Below, one piece after another: positions 6,265 through 12,655 of a stretch of DNA of 32,539 nucleotides. The stretch spans positions 1 to 32,539 of the IMG/VR virus record IMGVR_UViG_3300042484_001440. One strand, 5' to 3'. The stretch is from a virus. Under the pieces are notes generated by a model. The model worked only from the letters and a program-made list of their open reading frames with translations, did not search any database and had not been told where the DNA came from. Positions within the stretch are counted from its first letter, which is position 1, and each line of letters opens with the position of its first letter. Both the position numbers and the translations under genes were made by a program.

Positions 6265-6981
6265 TTAGATACCTGGAAGTGTGAGTTGTTCGGTGTCGGG
6301 TGCCTTCATTTGCTCTGTTCTCGGCTTACGACCGAGTGCAGCACGCAGAAACTGTTTACCATTCAAGATGGCATGCTCTGGGATACGGGTGGATTCATCC
6401 ATGACACGGTCAGAAACCATTGTTCTGCGTGAATACGCATCTTGGTTAGCGTCAATAGGCTCCCCATCCGAACTCATATCTAGGTTTCCAGGGTGTGGGA
6501 GGGCTAAACCTCTGTTAACGGCATTTTTTGACAATCTACTGGAGTATCCTGACAGATCTTCGGCTGCGGACAGTTTCACATGTGGGTTGTCCATTTGGGC
6601 AATGGCTAGTAAATGAGGAACATGCCTGCTCATATCTGGGTGTGCGAAAGCGGAATCAACCACTAACCGATCTGGATCCGTATGAAACAGTTCCGTGGGT
6701 GGCTTACTCCCGCCACTGCGATTGCGATAATTAAAAGAAACCCCACCGTGGTTAGCGGCATATGTGTCAAAATTAGCGGTAGTTCCTTCGCCTTGTTCCA
6801 TTCTTAATTTAATACGAGCAACAGGGTAGCCACCTTCTCCTAGGTCGTGACTCCAACTCTCAGGAGGGGCTTTCGGTCCTTGTTCTGGCTCTTGGTACTT
6901 GTCACTCATAGCGACATAGTTAACCCTGTCACCGTCTTCACTCATTCTGTTGAAGTTGCTACCTCGGTAGTATCGTGCCAT
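6265..6981 (-). CDS. Hypothetical phage protein (238 aa)
   Basis: Three parts: an N-terminal beta-rich segment with YYRGSNFNRM, a middle segment LFHTDPDRLVVDSAFAHPD and VPHLLAIAQMDN (about 95-130), and a Ser/Arg-rich C-terminal part ending EQLTLPGI. The middle part followed by AAEDLSGYSSRLSKNAVNRGL reminds me of actinophage hypotheticals, but I cannot name a domain. The terminal QLTLPG loosely resembles a sliding-clamp-binding peptide; this is weak. It starts a transcript from a leaderless-type promoter. Confidence 0.7.
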   Translation of the reverse strand: MARYYRGSNFNRMSEDGDRVNYVAMSDKYQEPEQGPKAPPESWSHDLGEGGYPVARIKLRMEQGEGTTANFDTYAANHGGVSFNYRNRSGGSKPPTELFHTDPDRLVVDSAFAHPDMSRHVPHLLAIAQMDNPHVKLSAAEDLSGYSSRLSKNAVNRGLALPHPGNLDMSSDGEPIDANQDAYSRRTMVSDRVMDESTRIPEHAILNGKQFLRAALGRKPRTEQMKAPDTEQLTLPGI

Positions 6982-6987
6982 GTCTCA

Positions 6988-6993
6988 AGTATA
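6988..6993 (-). promoter_or_regulatory. -10 of leaderless promoter for the 6265-6981 transcript
   Basis: TATACT on the minus strand, 6 nt (TGAGAC) before ATG 6981. Confidence 0.55.
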
Positions 6994-7010
6994 GATGATT
7001 TACTTAAGCA

Positions 7011-7367
7011 CTAGTCTTCGTTGTCATGGTTGGGTTCGTAGGATGTTCTTCTGTAGTACTTGTCCTCAAACTGTTCAGCCAAATGGGTAGCGGCTGGATG
7101 GATAGTTAACCCCCAATTTATAGAAGATTTAGGATAGCGGTCATACAAATGTTGCATAAGCGCTTTAGCGTGACCCTTTCCTTCCTGATGGCTTTTTAGG
7201 TAATCAATGTCAATTTGAGAATTACCGTCATCATTGGTGTGATTTTCAAAAGAAACCCGAGCGAGATGGTTGCTATCCCTGTTGGACAATGTCAGGGCAT
7301 GGTATCCAGGACCTAGTTTGTCATGGGTTACACGAAACTGTTGACTGAGGTGCTCCGATGATGCCAT
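7011..7367 (-). CDS. GNAT-family acetyltransferase-like protein (118 aa)
   Basis: IDIDYLKSHQEGKGHAKALMQHLYDRYP (about 52-79) is motif A of GNAT enzymes: strand 4, then QEGKGHA as the Q/R-x2-G-x-G/A acetyl-CoA pyrophosphate loop and helix 3. The tail SINWGLTIHPAATHLAEQFE resembles strand 5 and helix 4. The N-terminal strands are short, so it is a minimal GNAT. Begins MASSEHLSQQFRV, with the shared motif. As the first minus-strand gene after the central control region, with its own leaderless-type promoter, it may be expressed early. Confidence 0.75.
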   Translation of the reverse strand: MASSEHLSQQFRVTHDKLGPGYHALTLSNRDSNHLARVSFENHTNDDGNSQIDIDYLKSHQEGKGHAKALMQHLYDRYPKSSINWGLTIHPAATHLAEQFEDKYYRRTSYEPNHDNED

Positions 7368-7373
7368 TCATTC

Positions 7374-7379
7374 AGTATA
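7374..7379 (-). promoter_or_regulatory. -10 of leaderless promoter for the GNAT gene
   Basis: TATACT on the minus strand, 6 nt before ATG 7367. It abuts a direct repeat GGGCTATTTGGG (7380-7391, again at 7423-7434) that could be an operator. Confidence 0.55.
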
Positions 7380-7504
7380 GGGCTATTTGGGCGAGTTGGG
7401 TGGTCAGTCGGATTTTGGAATGGGGCTATTTGGGTGGAGCCGTTCGGGTGCCAGGTAAAGCCTACCCCCAAACATATGTTCGCCCCTCACTTAACCATGG
7501 GGGG

Positions 7505-7603
7505 TTATCCACAGCCCTCGCCATCACCCATAAGGCTTTGCTGGGTTATCCACAGGTGCCTGTGTATATGCCTGTGGATATCTGTGGAACATCCTGTGGA
7601 ACA
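7505..7603. promoter_or_regulatory. Cluster of DnaA-box-like 9-mers (candidate replication origin)
   Basis: TTATCCACA occurs exactly at 7505-7513 and 7546-7554 on the plus strand; that is the consensus DnaA box. On the minus strand are ATATCCACA (7581-7573), TGTTCCACA (7591-7583) and TGTTCCACA (7603-7595). Two boxes point right and three point left, toward each other. The cluster is bracketed by the inverted repeat at 7478-7486 and 7607-7615. This could recruit host DnaA for phage replication, or regulate transcription. Confidence 0.55.
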
Positions 7604-7625
7604 TTGGGGGCGAACCCTTGTTCGT

Positions 7626-7658
7626 ATGTGTCGTTCGTCACATGTGTCGTTCGTCACA
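7626..7658 (+). repeat. Tandem repeat, 16-bp period
   Basis: ATGTGTCGTTCGTCAC occurs twice head to tail (7626-7641 and 7642-7657), followed by a degenerate relative GTGTGACATTCGTCAT (about 7674-7689). It could be an iteron for a phage initiator or a repressor operator. Confidence 0.6.
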
Positions 7659-8178
7659 CCATGTGTAACAATCGTGTGACATTCGTCATAATACTTGACA
7701 AGGTGCCCACCCATGTGCCCTCGCTTCCTAATGCGTTCTAAGAGGCGCAGAGGCGTTTTGGCACAATGAGGCGTTCTCAGCGTTTAAACGCATCCTGAGG
7801 CATCTGAGTGGCTTAGGAATAGGGCTATAACCCTTGCTGGGTAAGGGGATGCGGGGTATGGGTAGGTGTACAAAGTACCCCACGATCGCCTGTATTGCTA
7901 TCCACTGCCCCATTGCTCCATATCGCTGTACATCGCACCACAGCGCATCCTGACGCTTCTCAGGGCATCTCCTGATCTACCCTCCAATGCCTGTATCTCC
8001 TCCTCCATCCGATGGATGGCTGTCGCTTGGGGCGCCATATTCCAGCCCCCAGCCCGCTCCAGCCCATGGGGCATGGCTCAAAAGATTCTCAAGAATTATT
8101 CAATTGCCTATTGACAGATGTACCCTCCATGTGGAAGACTGTTTGTGAAGGCGCTTGTCCCCTTCGGCGGTTCCTTGA

Positions 8179-8234
8179 CAATCGGCTCACACGGCAGGCG
8201 GGCTTCGGCTCGCTCTTTGTCGTTCTGCCGATTG
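8179..8234 (+). other. Large interrupted hairpin
   Basis: Outer arms CAATCGGC (8179-8186) and GCCGATTG (8227-8234) are perfect; middle arms ACGGCA (8191-8196) and TGTCGT pair with one G-U; inner stem GCGGGC-TTCG-GCTCGC (8198-8213) carries a UUCG-type tetraloop. It lies in the leader of the central operon. No T-run follows, so it is not a standard terminator. Confidence 0.55.
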
Positions 8235-8290
8235 CTTGGGCGCTCCTTTCCAACTTCAGAATCAAAACATGGTTCAATAAATTCCTCAGC

Positions 8291-8413
8291 GTCACGGGCT
8301 TGCTTCGGCTTGCTCGTGGCGCTCAATGAGGGCTGGAGGTTCTCCCCCGCTTCAGCCCTGATTGAGCGCACCACGCTCCACTGGCTCACTGCCAGTGCAG
8401 TCCTGAGGAGGAC
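8291..8413 (+). promoter_or_regulatory. Structured cassette 1, three-hairpin type (before 8419 gene)
   Basis: H1 8291-8320: outer arms GTCACG and CGTGGC, with TTCG in the apical loop. H2 8321-8367: GCTCAATGAGGGCTG pairs with CAGCCCTGATTGAGC. H3 8379-8397: CACTGGC-TCACT-GCCAGTG. Shine-Dalgarno hairpin 8400-8413: GTCCT-GAGG-AGGAC, 5 nt before ATG 8419. Confidence 0.7.
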
Positions 8414-8418
8414 ACACC

Positions 8419-8730
8419 ATGAACACATACCAACTCACCCCAGCAGTTCGCTGGCTTGAATGGCAATTGGCACACGGTCAACAGACAGACAAATATGTCG
8501 TAGAACGATTGCAGGCACTCATCAGTACCGCCCAGCATGCAATCAAGGACATAGAGGCTGGCGAGATCACATGGATGGAAGACTACGCCTTCCCATCCAT
8601 GAGCAACACGCTTGCCGATGCATTCAAGGCATTCATGAGACACACCAGCGTCAAGCAGGCTCTCAATGGGGTCAAGCAGTATCAAGAGGAGTGCACCGCT
8701 CCTGTTGAGATAGTTCAGTCTGCTGTCTGA
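8419..8730 (+). CDS. Hypothetical protein, first gene of the central operon (103 aa)
   Basis: Begins MNTYQLTPAVRWLEWQL. Almost entirely helical in character (ERLQALISTAQHAIKDIEAG; LADAFKAFMRHTSVKQALNG), mildly acidic, no Cys cluster or catalytic motif. The start is fixed by the hairpin-type Shine-Dalgarno just upstream. Being first after the putative origin, it might be an early regulator or replication accessory; this is positional inference only. Confidence 0.75.
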   Translation: MNTYQLTPAVRWLEWQLAHGQQTDKYVVERLQALISTAQHAIKDIEAGEITWMEDYAFPSMSNTLADAFKAFMRHTSVKQALNGVKQYQEECTAPVEIVQSAV

Positions 8731-8734
8731 GTCC

Positions 8735-8849
8735 AGCAAGTGTTGCTATCGGCATCACGGGTTCCCCTGCCCGTGGTGCTCTCAGAGGTCATCGGCTTCG
8801 GTCGGTGGCTTCTGAGGGCATTCCGCCCATCTAGAGACCTGAGGAGGTC
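8735..8849 (+). promoter_or_regulatory. Structured cassette 2, three-hairpin type (before 8855 gene)
   Basis: Small hairpin AGCAA-GTG-TTGCT (8735-8747) after the stop. H1 8752-8779: GCATCACGGG with CCCGTGGTGC. H2 8781-8816: CTCAGAGGTCATCGGC-TTCG-GTCGGTGGCTTCTGAG, 16 uninterrupted pairs (with G-U) closed by UUCG. H3 8816-8828: GGGC-ATTCC-GCCC. Shine-Dalgarno hairpin 8836-8849: GACCT-GAGG-AGGTC. Confidence 0.75.
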
Positions 8850-8854
8850 ACACC

Positions 8855-9109
8855 ATGAATACAGCAACAGAGACAGCCGAGATCGTCAAGAGCATTGCCG
8901 ACATCGCTATCAAGCACACCGCCACTGCAATGCAATCGGCGCTCGCCAACGATAGCGATGGAGATGTGTTCACATGGTTGGGCGTCTGCCACCATCTCTT
9001 CACCGAGTATGTCAACGCTGGCTTCGCCATTGATCGCATTGCGTTCTACGAGGCTTGCGGATTTGACATGGCGCTCGGTCACTACGACTGGCGATCGGAT
9101 TGGCGCTGA
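8855..9109 (+). CDS. Hypothetical protein (84 aa)
   Basis: Begins MNTATETAEIVKSIADIAIK. Helical, with a hydrophobic middle FTWLGVCHHLFTEYVNAGFAI and a Trp-rich end GHYDWRSDW. No known motif. The start is defined by the hairpin Shine-Dalgarno six bases upstream. Confidence 0.7.
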   Translation: MNTATETAEIVKSIADIAIKHTATAMQSALANDSDGDVFTWLGVCHHLFTEYVNAGFAIDRIAFYEACGFDMALGHYDWRSDWR

Positions 9110-9117
9110 ATAATTCC

Positions 9118-9204
9118 CCCCAGCGACTAGGTCGTGGCGATTCAATTCGCACTGGGGACTAGCGACACATTCCGTGTCGTGAATAAATAACTCCTGAGGA
9201 GGAG
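9118..9204 (+). promoter_or_regulatory. Structured cassette 3, three-way-junction type (before 9210 gene)
   Basis: P1 CCCCAG (9118-9123) with CTGGGG (9152-9157); P2 CGAC-TAG-GTCG; linker TG; P3 GCGA-TTCAAT-TCGC; then a hairpin GCGACAC-ATTCC-GTGTCGT (9162-9180) and the Shine-Dalgarno hairpin CTCCT-GAGG-AGGAG (9191-9204). Confidence 0.78.
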
Positions 9205-9209
9205 ACACC

Positions 9210-9524
9210 ATGGCATATCAACTAACAGTAGATGATCTTGAATTGATCACCGAGATACTGGAGCAACACGAGGCGGGCACTGTCATGCAGTACTCGGGTC
9301 GTGCGATGTACGGAGAACAGTGCCTCGGCATTGTGACCGAGGACGAGGCTTCAACATTCTTGATTCTCGGGCTTGAATTGGCTGATGCGAATGCACAAAC
9401 ACTCGGGACAATCTTGCTCCGATCAGTGCGCTCGGACAGCATGGGACGAGCAGTTGTCGTGTACTTCCCCAAGGTCTCAATGCCCGAGGGATACTCGGCA
9501 GACGAGAACGAGTACAACGACTGA
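9210..9524 (+). CDS. Hypothetical protein (104 aa)
   Basis: Begins MAYQLTVDDLELITEILEQH. Mixed alpha/beta, acidic, with a beta strand pair around EASTFLILGLELADA and RAVVVYFPKV and an acidic tail SADENEYND. Family not recognised. Own cassette upstream. Confidence 0.72.
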   Translation: MAYQLTVDDLELITEILEQHEAGTVMQYSGRAMYGEQCLGIVTEDEASTFLILGLELADANAQTLGTILLRSVRSDSMGRAVVVYFPKVSMPEGYSADENEYND

Positions 9525-9533
9525 TAGTCGGGA

Positions 9534-9630
9534 GCATCACGGGAGCGATCTCGTGGTGCCCACAGTGGTCATCGGCGTGAGTCGGTGATCAGTGTGGGCA
9601 TTTGCCCAACCAAATAGACCTGAGGAGGTC
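9534..9630 (+). promoter_or_regulatory. Structured cassette 4, three-hairpin type (before 9636 gene)
   Basis: H1 9534-9559: GCATCACGGGA-GCGA-TCTCGTGGTGC, 11 pairs and a GNRA loop. H2 9559-9598: CCCACAGTGGTCATCGG against CGGTGATCAGTGTGGG, with one mismatch. H3 9596-9607: GGGCA-TT-TGCCC, sharing GGG with the 3' arm of H2. Shine-Dalgarno hairpin 9617-9630: GACCT-GAGG-AGGTC. Confidence 0.78.
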
Positions 9631-9635
9631 ACACC

Positions 9636-10016
9636 ATGGATACAAAAGATGAACGATTCAAGAAGTTCAACCACAACTACGACATCGTTAAACACTTCGC
9701 TGAGATCTTGGCTGACATTGTCAAGAACAAGGCTTCATCGGCAGACAAAGCACTATGGGATTCAGTTCCCGAGATCAGTGCCGATTCCGAGTGCTTTGAC
9801 ATCGTCAAGGACTTCAGCATCCGAGGTCACGAGAAGAGATACATCAGTGACCTACTCGGTTACGGGGATCTTGGCGGTCAGGTCGGCTTGGTCTTACACA
9901 ATCGTGAGATCACCAAGCGTGACGGTCGTACGGCAGTGCAGGTAGAGATCGTGTTCTACCCCCACACCAACCGATCAGAGCCACGGTATCGCAATGTGGA
10001 ATTCATCAAGGGCTGA
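9636..10016 (+). CDS. Hypothetical protein (126 aa)
   Basis: Begins MDTKDERFKKFNHNYDIVKH. N-terminal helical half, C-terminal beta half (GQVGLVLHNREI, AVQVEIVFYPHT) with basic residues near the end (RYRNVEFIKG). No motif recognised. Confidence 0.72.
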   Translation: MDTKDERFKKFNHNYDIVKHFAEILADIVKNKASSADKALWDSVPEISADSECFDIVKDFSIRGHEKRYISDLLGYGDLGGQVGLVLHNREITKRDGRTAVQVEIVFYPHTNRSEPRYRNVEFIKG

Positions 10017-10025
10017 TACAGCCTC

Positions 10026-10103
10026 CCCGCACGACTTGGTCGTGGGCTTCAATGCCGATGCGGGACTGTGAGCACATGCTCACTAAAACGACCTGAGGAG
10101 GTC
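10026..10103 (+). promoter_or_regulatory. Structured cassette 5, three-way-junction type (before 10108 gene)
   Basis: P1 CCCGCA (10026-10031) with TGCGGG (10059-10064); P2 CGAC-TTG-GTCG; TG; P3 GGC-TTCAAT-GCC; hairpin GTGAGCA-CA-TGCTCAC (10068-10083); Shine-Dalgarno hairpin GACCT-GAGG-AGGTC (10090-10103). Confidence 0.78.
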
Positions 10104-10107
10104 AACC

Positions 10108-10515
10108 ATGACAACACTTACCAAACTTTACGAAGTTCGCTTCACCGACACGGTGCACGCCGACATCACTCCAATCTTGGAGGATATTGGGCGAGGCATC
10201 AAAAGTGGATCAGTGGACGCTTGTGACCGAGGTCTTGCCGAGTTCATTCTTGCCGAGCACCGAGTCGTAATCAAGCGTGAGGGTAACTACACCTATGCAG
10301 TGAATCTGTCCGTTGAGGGCGTGTTCGCATTCGCCAAGGAGGTTGCCTATCGCTGTGAGCAGGCTCGTGAGATTCGTAAGGAAGAGGGGTTCTACGACCG
10401 CTCCAGTTACCAGTACATGACCAAGATCATTCGTCAACTGGACAACGCATTGAAGAGCGCCAACAAAGCGCTCGCCAGTGCGGGAGTGGATCCAGTGACT
10501 TCATACTGGCGCTGA
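10108..10515 (+). CDS. Hypothetical protein (135 aa)
   Basis: Begins MTTLTKLYEVRFTDTVHADI. N-terminal strand, then helices (IGRGIKSGSVDACDRGLAEF), a beta hairpin (HRVVIKREGNYTYAVNLSVE) and a long charged helical C-terminal half. Family not recognised. Confidence 0.72.
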   Translation: MTTLTKLYEVRFTDTVHADITPILEDIGRGIKSGSVDACDRGLAEFILAEHRVVIKREGNYTYAVNLSVEGVFAFAKEVAYRCEQAREIRKEEGFYDRSSYQYMTKIIRQLDNALKSANKALASAGVDPVTSYWR

Positions 10516-10608
10516 GTGACCCTGTCACTCGCCCCATCGCTTCAGGCGTGGCGTTCAATCGCAATTGGGGGCTGTGAGCGTTCGCTCACTACTAGACCTG
10601 AGGAGGTC
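10514..10608 (+). promoter_or_regulatory. Structured cassette 6, three-way-junction type (before 10612 gene)
   Basis: A hairpin GAGTGAC-CCT-GTCACTC (10514-10530) contains the stop codon of the previous gene. P1 GCCCCA (10531-10536) with TGGGGGC (10566-10572); P2 CGCT-TCA-GGCG; TG; P3 GCG-TTCAAT-CGC; hairpin GTGAGCG-TT-CGCTCAC (10574-10589); Shine-Dalgarno hairpin GACCT-GAGG-AGGTC (10595-10608). Confidence 0.75.
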
Positions 10609-10611
10609 ACC

Positions 10612-10983
10612 ATGGAAACAGCAACAAAAGTCAACATCACTATCTCGGTGGATGCACATGAATTTGTGTCCGCCGTGCTCGGTTCATCCTTCACAACATG
10701 GAGTTGGTGGACAGAGTTCAAGTATGTGGATGGCTACGACTGGGATACGACACCGAGCAATCACAACTTGAAGTTTGTGAAAGTCGGGATCCAAGATCCT
10801 GAGTCGTACGACATTGACGATGATGTGAAGACAAAGCGCAAGTCATTATCAGTGAATGACATCGCCAAGGCGTTCGGTGAACTCGTGTCCAAAGGTTACA
10901 CCTTGGATCACGCAGACCTTGATGCCATCGGCGCTGATTCAGTCATGCAATACGCAGTGCTCGGTGAGGTCACCTACGGGTGA
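10612..10983 (+). CDS. Hypothetical protein (123 aa)
   Basis: Begins METATKVNITISVDAHEFVS. Alpha/beta with Trp/Tyr-rich middle (TTWSWWTEFKYVDGYDWDT) and DVKTKRKSLSVNDIAKAFGE. The start at 10612 is set by the hairpin Shine-Dalgarno four bases before; the open frame extends upstream to 10516 but that stretch is the structured cassette. Function unknown. Confidence 0.75.
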   Translation: METATKVNITISVDAHEFVSAVLGSSFTTWSWWTEFKYVDGYDWDTTPSNHNLKFVKVGIQDPESYDIDDDVKTKRKSLSVNDIAKAFGELVSKGYTLDHADLDAIGADSVMQYAVLGEVTYG

Positions 10984-10992
10984 TTGAGCCTC

Positions 10993-11078
10993 CCCACACG
11001 CTTCAGGCGTGGGCTTCAATGCCAGTGTGGGACTAGCGACACCGTTGGTGTCGTGAATACAGATACCTGAGGAGGTAT
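10993..11078 (+). promoter_or_regulatory. Structured cassette 7, three-way-junction type (before 11083 gene)
   Basis: P1 CCCACA (10993-10998) with TGTGGG (11026-11031); P2 CGCT-TCA-GGCG; TG; P3 GGC-TTCAAT-GCC; hairpin GCGACACC-GTT-GGTGTCGT (11036-11054); Shine-Dalgarno hairpin ATACCT-GAGG-AGGTAT (11063-11078), whose outer pairs differ from the GACCT form but still pair. Confidence 0.78.
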
Positions 11079-11082
11079 AACC

Positions 11083-11595
11083 ATGAAAGCAGATGAGATT
11101 AGAGCAATTCGGAGCGTCAGTCCCGAAGCGGTCTTCATGAGCGCCAAGTTCAATGGCTACTTTGTCATTGACGAGGTGTACGAAGATGTCGTAGAGGTTG
11201 GCACCTCGTGGAGTAGTTCATCAACGAAGACCCGCAAAGTCACCAAGTTGAAGGGGCGCACGATCACATTAGATCGTGGGCGTCAACAATCAGTGTCGTA
11301 CAACGGTGACATCATTCCTGAGCGTCTGCCATCAGTGAAGATATCTAATCTTCACTACCGATTGCGTCCGCAGGACATCGCTGGTCTGTACACAAAAGAA
11401 ACGATGAATGTGTTCATTGAAGAACAGCAGATCCGCATGATGGAATCGTTCACGGAGACTCGTGACCAAGATGCGCACTACGACTCGCTCGTAGAGCAAG
11501 TCTCGGCACTGCTCGGTGTGAGCATGGCAACGGCTAGGCAAGGTGAGCCTCTACTTGAGGCGATCGTTGCCAAGTTCAAGGTGAGTGCATCGTGA
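11083..11595 (+). CDS. Hypothetical protein (170 aa)
   Basis: Begins MKADEIRAIRSVSPEAVFMS. N-terminal two thirds beta-rich and basic with a Ser/Thr-rich loop (GTSWSSSSTKTRKV), C-terminal third helical (VEQVSALLGVSMATARQ). No family recognised. The stop overlaps the GTG start of the next gene by 4 nt (GTGA). Confidence 0.75.
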   Translation: MKADEIRAIRSVSPEAVFMSAKFNGYFVIDEVYEDVVEVGTSWSSSSTKTRKVTKLKGRTITLDRGRQQSVSYNGDIIPERLPSVKISNLHYRLRPQDIAGLYTKETMNVFIEEQQIRMMESFTETRDQDAHYDSLVEQVSALLGVSMATARQGEPLLEAIVAKFKVSAS

Positions 11596-11810
11596 TTGAC
11601 GCAATCGTAATCGGTATTGCATTAGACGATGGTGGGTTGGTGTGCTTTGAGTGCGCCGACTACTACCAAGCAGAAGCGATACGAAAAGGTAAGGCATTGG
11701 GGTTCCAGCAGGCGTACGACATCGGATACCCCGATGGCTACACCTGTGCGACCTGCGGTGATGCGTGGTACCCCGAGGGGTACGACCACTCAATTGATCA
11801 CAGCGCATGA
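11592..11810 (+). CDS. Small double-CxxC zinc-ribbon protein, GTG start (72 aa)
   Basis: C18-x2-C21 (CFEC) and C52-x2-C55 (CATC) would form one zinc site; the ending YPEGYDHSIDHS is acidic and His-rich. Start GTG overlaps the previous stop, so translation is coupled and no cassette is present. Similar zinc ribbons in phages bind nucleic acid or act as adaptors; no specific function can be given. Confidence 0.72.
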   Translation: MIDAIVIGIALDDGGLVCFECADYYQAEAIRKGKALGFQQAYDIGYPDGYTCATCGDAWYPEGYDHSIDHSA

Positions 11811-11816
11811 TCGGGA

Positions 11817-11919
11817 GCATCATGGGGGCAACCTCGTGATGCCCTCACAGTGCATGGGCGTTGGCTCGTGCATTGTGAGGGCATATAATGTGCCCAACTA
11901 AGTTAACGCCTGAGGAGGC
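11817..11919 (+). promoter_or_regulatory. Structured cassette 8, three-hairpin type (before 11924 gene)
   Basis: H1 11817-11842: GCATCATGGGG-GCAA-CCTCGTGATGC, 11 pairs and a GNRA loop. H2 11842-11881: CCCTCACAGTGCA with TGCATTGTGAGGG. H3 11879-11895: GGGCATA with TGTGCCC, sharing GGG with H2. Shine-Dalgarno hairpin 11908-11919: GCCT-GAGG-AGGC. Confidence 0.78.
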
Positions 11920-11923
11920 AATC

Positions 11924-12124
11924 ATGAGTGCAATATCAACGAATATCCACAATGTGTCATCAGTCAGAACGGTGTTCAGCCATTTTGATCACTTCTCATC
12001 AATTGAATTAACAGTTCGTGATGAAGAAGGCAATGACTTAATCGCTGTCACACTCTTCGTAAGAGATGCAGTAGAGGTTGGCAAAGTGCTCGCACAATTG
12101 GGCACTGGTATTGAGCGCAAATAG
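11924..12124 (+). CDS. Hypothetical protein (66 aa)
   Basis: Begins MSAISTNIHNVSSVRTVFSH. Compact beta-sheet-like sequence (SSIELTVRDEEGNDLIAVTLFVRD) ending in a helix. Start fixed by the hairpin Shine-Dalgarno; the longer frame from 11888 would run through H3. Function unknown. Confidence 0.68.
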   Translation: MSAISTNIHNVSSVRTVFSHFDHFSSIELTVRDEEGNDLIAVTLFVRDAVEVGKVLAQLGTGIERK

Positions 12125-12140
12125 CGTTCAGCAGTGGGCA

Positions 12141-12247
12141 GTCACGGCGTGAGTCGTGGCGTGCTCGTGGTGCATCGGTTCTCTTCAACGGGTGCATCAC
12201 GAGGACGCAAGTCCACCTACACATACAAAACAAGACCTGAGGAGGTC
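12141..12247 (+). promoter_or_regulatory. Structured cassette 9, three-hairpin type (before 12252 gene)
   Basis: H1 12141-12160: GTCACGGC-GTGA-GTCGTGGC, 8 pairs with a GNRA loop. H2 12164-12203: CTCGTGGTGCA with TGCATCACGAG. H3 12203-12214: GGAC-GCAA-GTCC, GNRA loop. Shine-Dalgarno hairpin 12234-12247: GACCT-GAGG-AGGTC. Confidence 0.78.
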
Positions 12248-12251
12248 AACC

Positions 12252-12545
12252 ATGAAAGCAGTAATAGATGCAATTGCCAAGGGCGTGTACAAGCACCGAG
12301 AGTTTGATGCTCAAATGTCACCAGCAGAACAGGAGTTCTTCGGGATCCCTGATATGGATCGTGCACAACTTGCGATGTCAGTCTTGTACTCAGTACTCAA
12401 GTTGATGTTCCCTACGGCTACCGATGCAGGACTCATGACAGTGACAGATGGCAAAGAGTTCTTGAGTGCTTGCGGATTCAGTGATGAGTTCATTCATCAC
12501 TTTTACTCGGGCAATGCAGAAGATGATCCATGGACGGTCTACTAA
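12252..12545 (+). CDS. Hypothetical protein (97 aa)
   Basis: Begins MKAVIDAIAKGVYKHREFDA. Helical; the segment MSPAEQEFFGIPDMDRAQLA and the C-terminal GFSDEFIHHFYSGNAEDDPW show no known motif. The frame is open back to 12156 but that overlaps the cassette, so 12252 is used. Confidence 0.72.
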   Translation: MKAVIDAIAKGVYKHREFDAQMSPAEQEFFGIPDMDRAQLAMSVLYSVLKLMFPTATDAGLMTVTDGKEFLSACGFSDEFIHHFYSGNAEDDPWTVY

Positions 12546-12563
12546 TCAAGTGACCGACCATTC

Positions 12564-12650
12564 CCCGTGCGCCTTGGGCGTGCCGTTCAATCGGAACACG
12601 GGACTAGCGACACAAGAGTGTCGTGACTAATACAGAATCTGAGGAGGTTC
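12564..12650 (+). promoter_or_regulatory. Structured cassette 10, three-way-junction type (before 12656 gene)
   Basis: P1 CCCGTG (12564-12569) with CACGGG (12597-12602); P2 CGCC-TTG-GGCG; TG; P3 CCG-TTCAAT-CGG; hairpin GCGACAC-AAGA-GTGTCGT (12607-12624); Shine-Dalgarno hairpin GAATCT-GAGG-AGGTTC (12635-12650), with one T-G pair. Confidence 0.78.
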
Positions 12651-12655
12651 TCACC

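Larger units (their letters stand above)
7368..8418. other. 1-kb divergent intergenic region; candidate origin and control region
   Basis: No credible gene: open frames here have poor coding character and lack the usual start signals. Present are DnaA-box-like sequences (7505-7603) inside a 9-bp inverted repeat (GTTCGCCCC 7478-7486, GGGGCGAAC 7607-7615), a 16-bp tandem repeat (7626-7658), the perfect palindrome GCGTTTAAACGC (7780-7791), a large hairpin (8179-8234) and the first structured cassette (8291-8413). Transcription diverges from it, as is common at phage origins. TTGACA occurs at 7695-7700, 8111-8116 and 8174-8179 on the plus strand but none has a convincing -10 at the right distance. 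Confidence 0.5.

Noticed and set aside
6265-6290. Sliding-clamp-binding peptide at the C-terminus (QLTLPGI) of the 6265-6981 protein
   Set aside because: The match to the QLxLF-type motif is loose and lacks the final aromatic residue; not strong enough to annotate.
7695-8179. TTGACA sequences at 7695, 8111 and 8174 as promoters of the central operon
   Set aside because: No acceptable -10 lies 16-18 nt downstream of any of them; the promoter of the central operon was not located.
7741-8418. Open frames on both strands in the central gene-free region
   Set aside because: Their products are rich in Ser/Arg/Cys without pattern, overlap the repeats and hairpins, and lack a Shine-Dalgarno or leaderless promoter; the region reads as regulatory.
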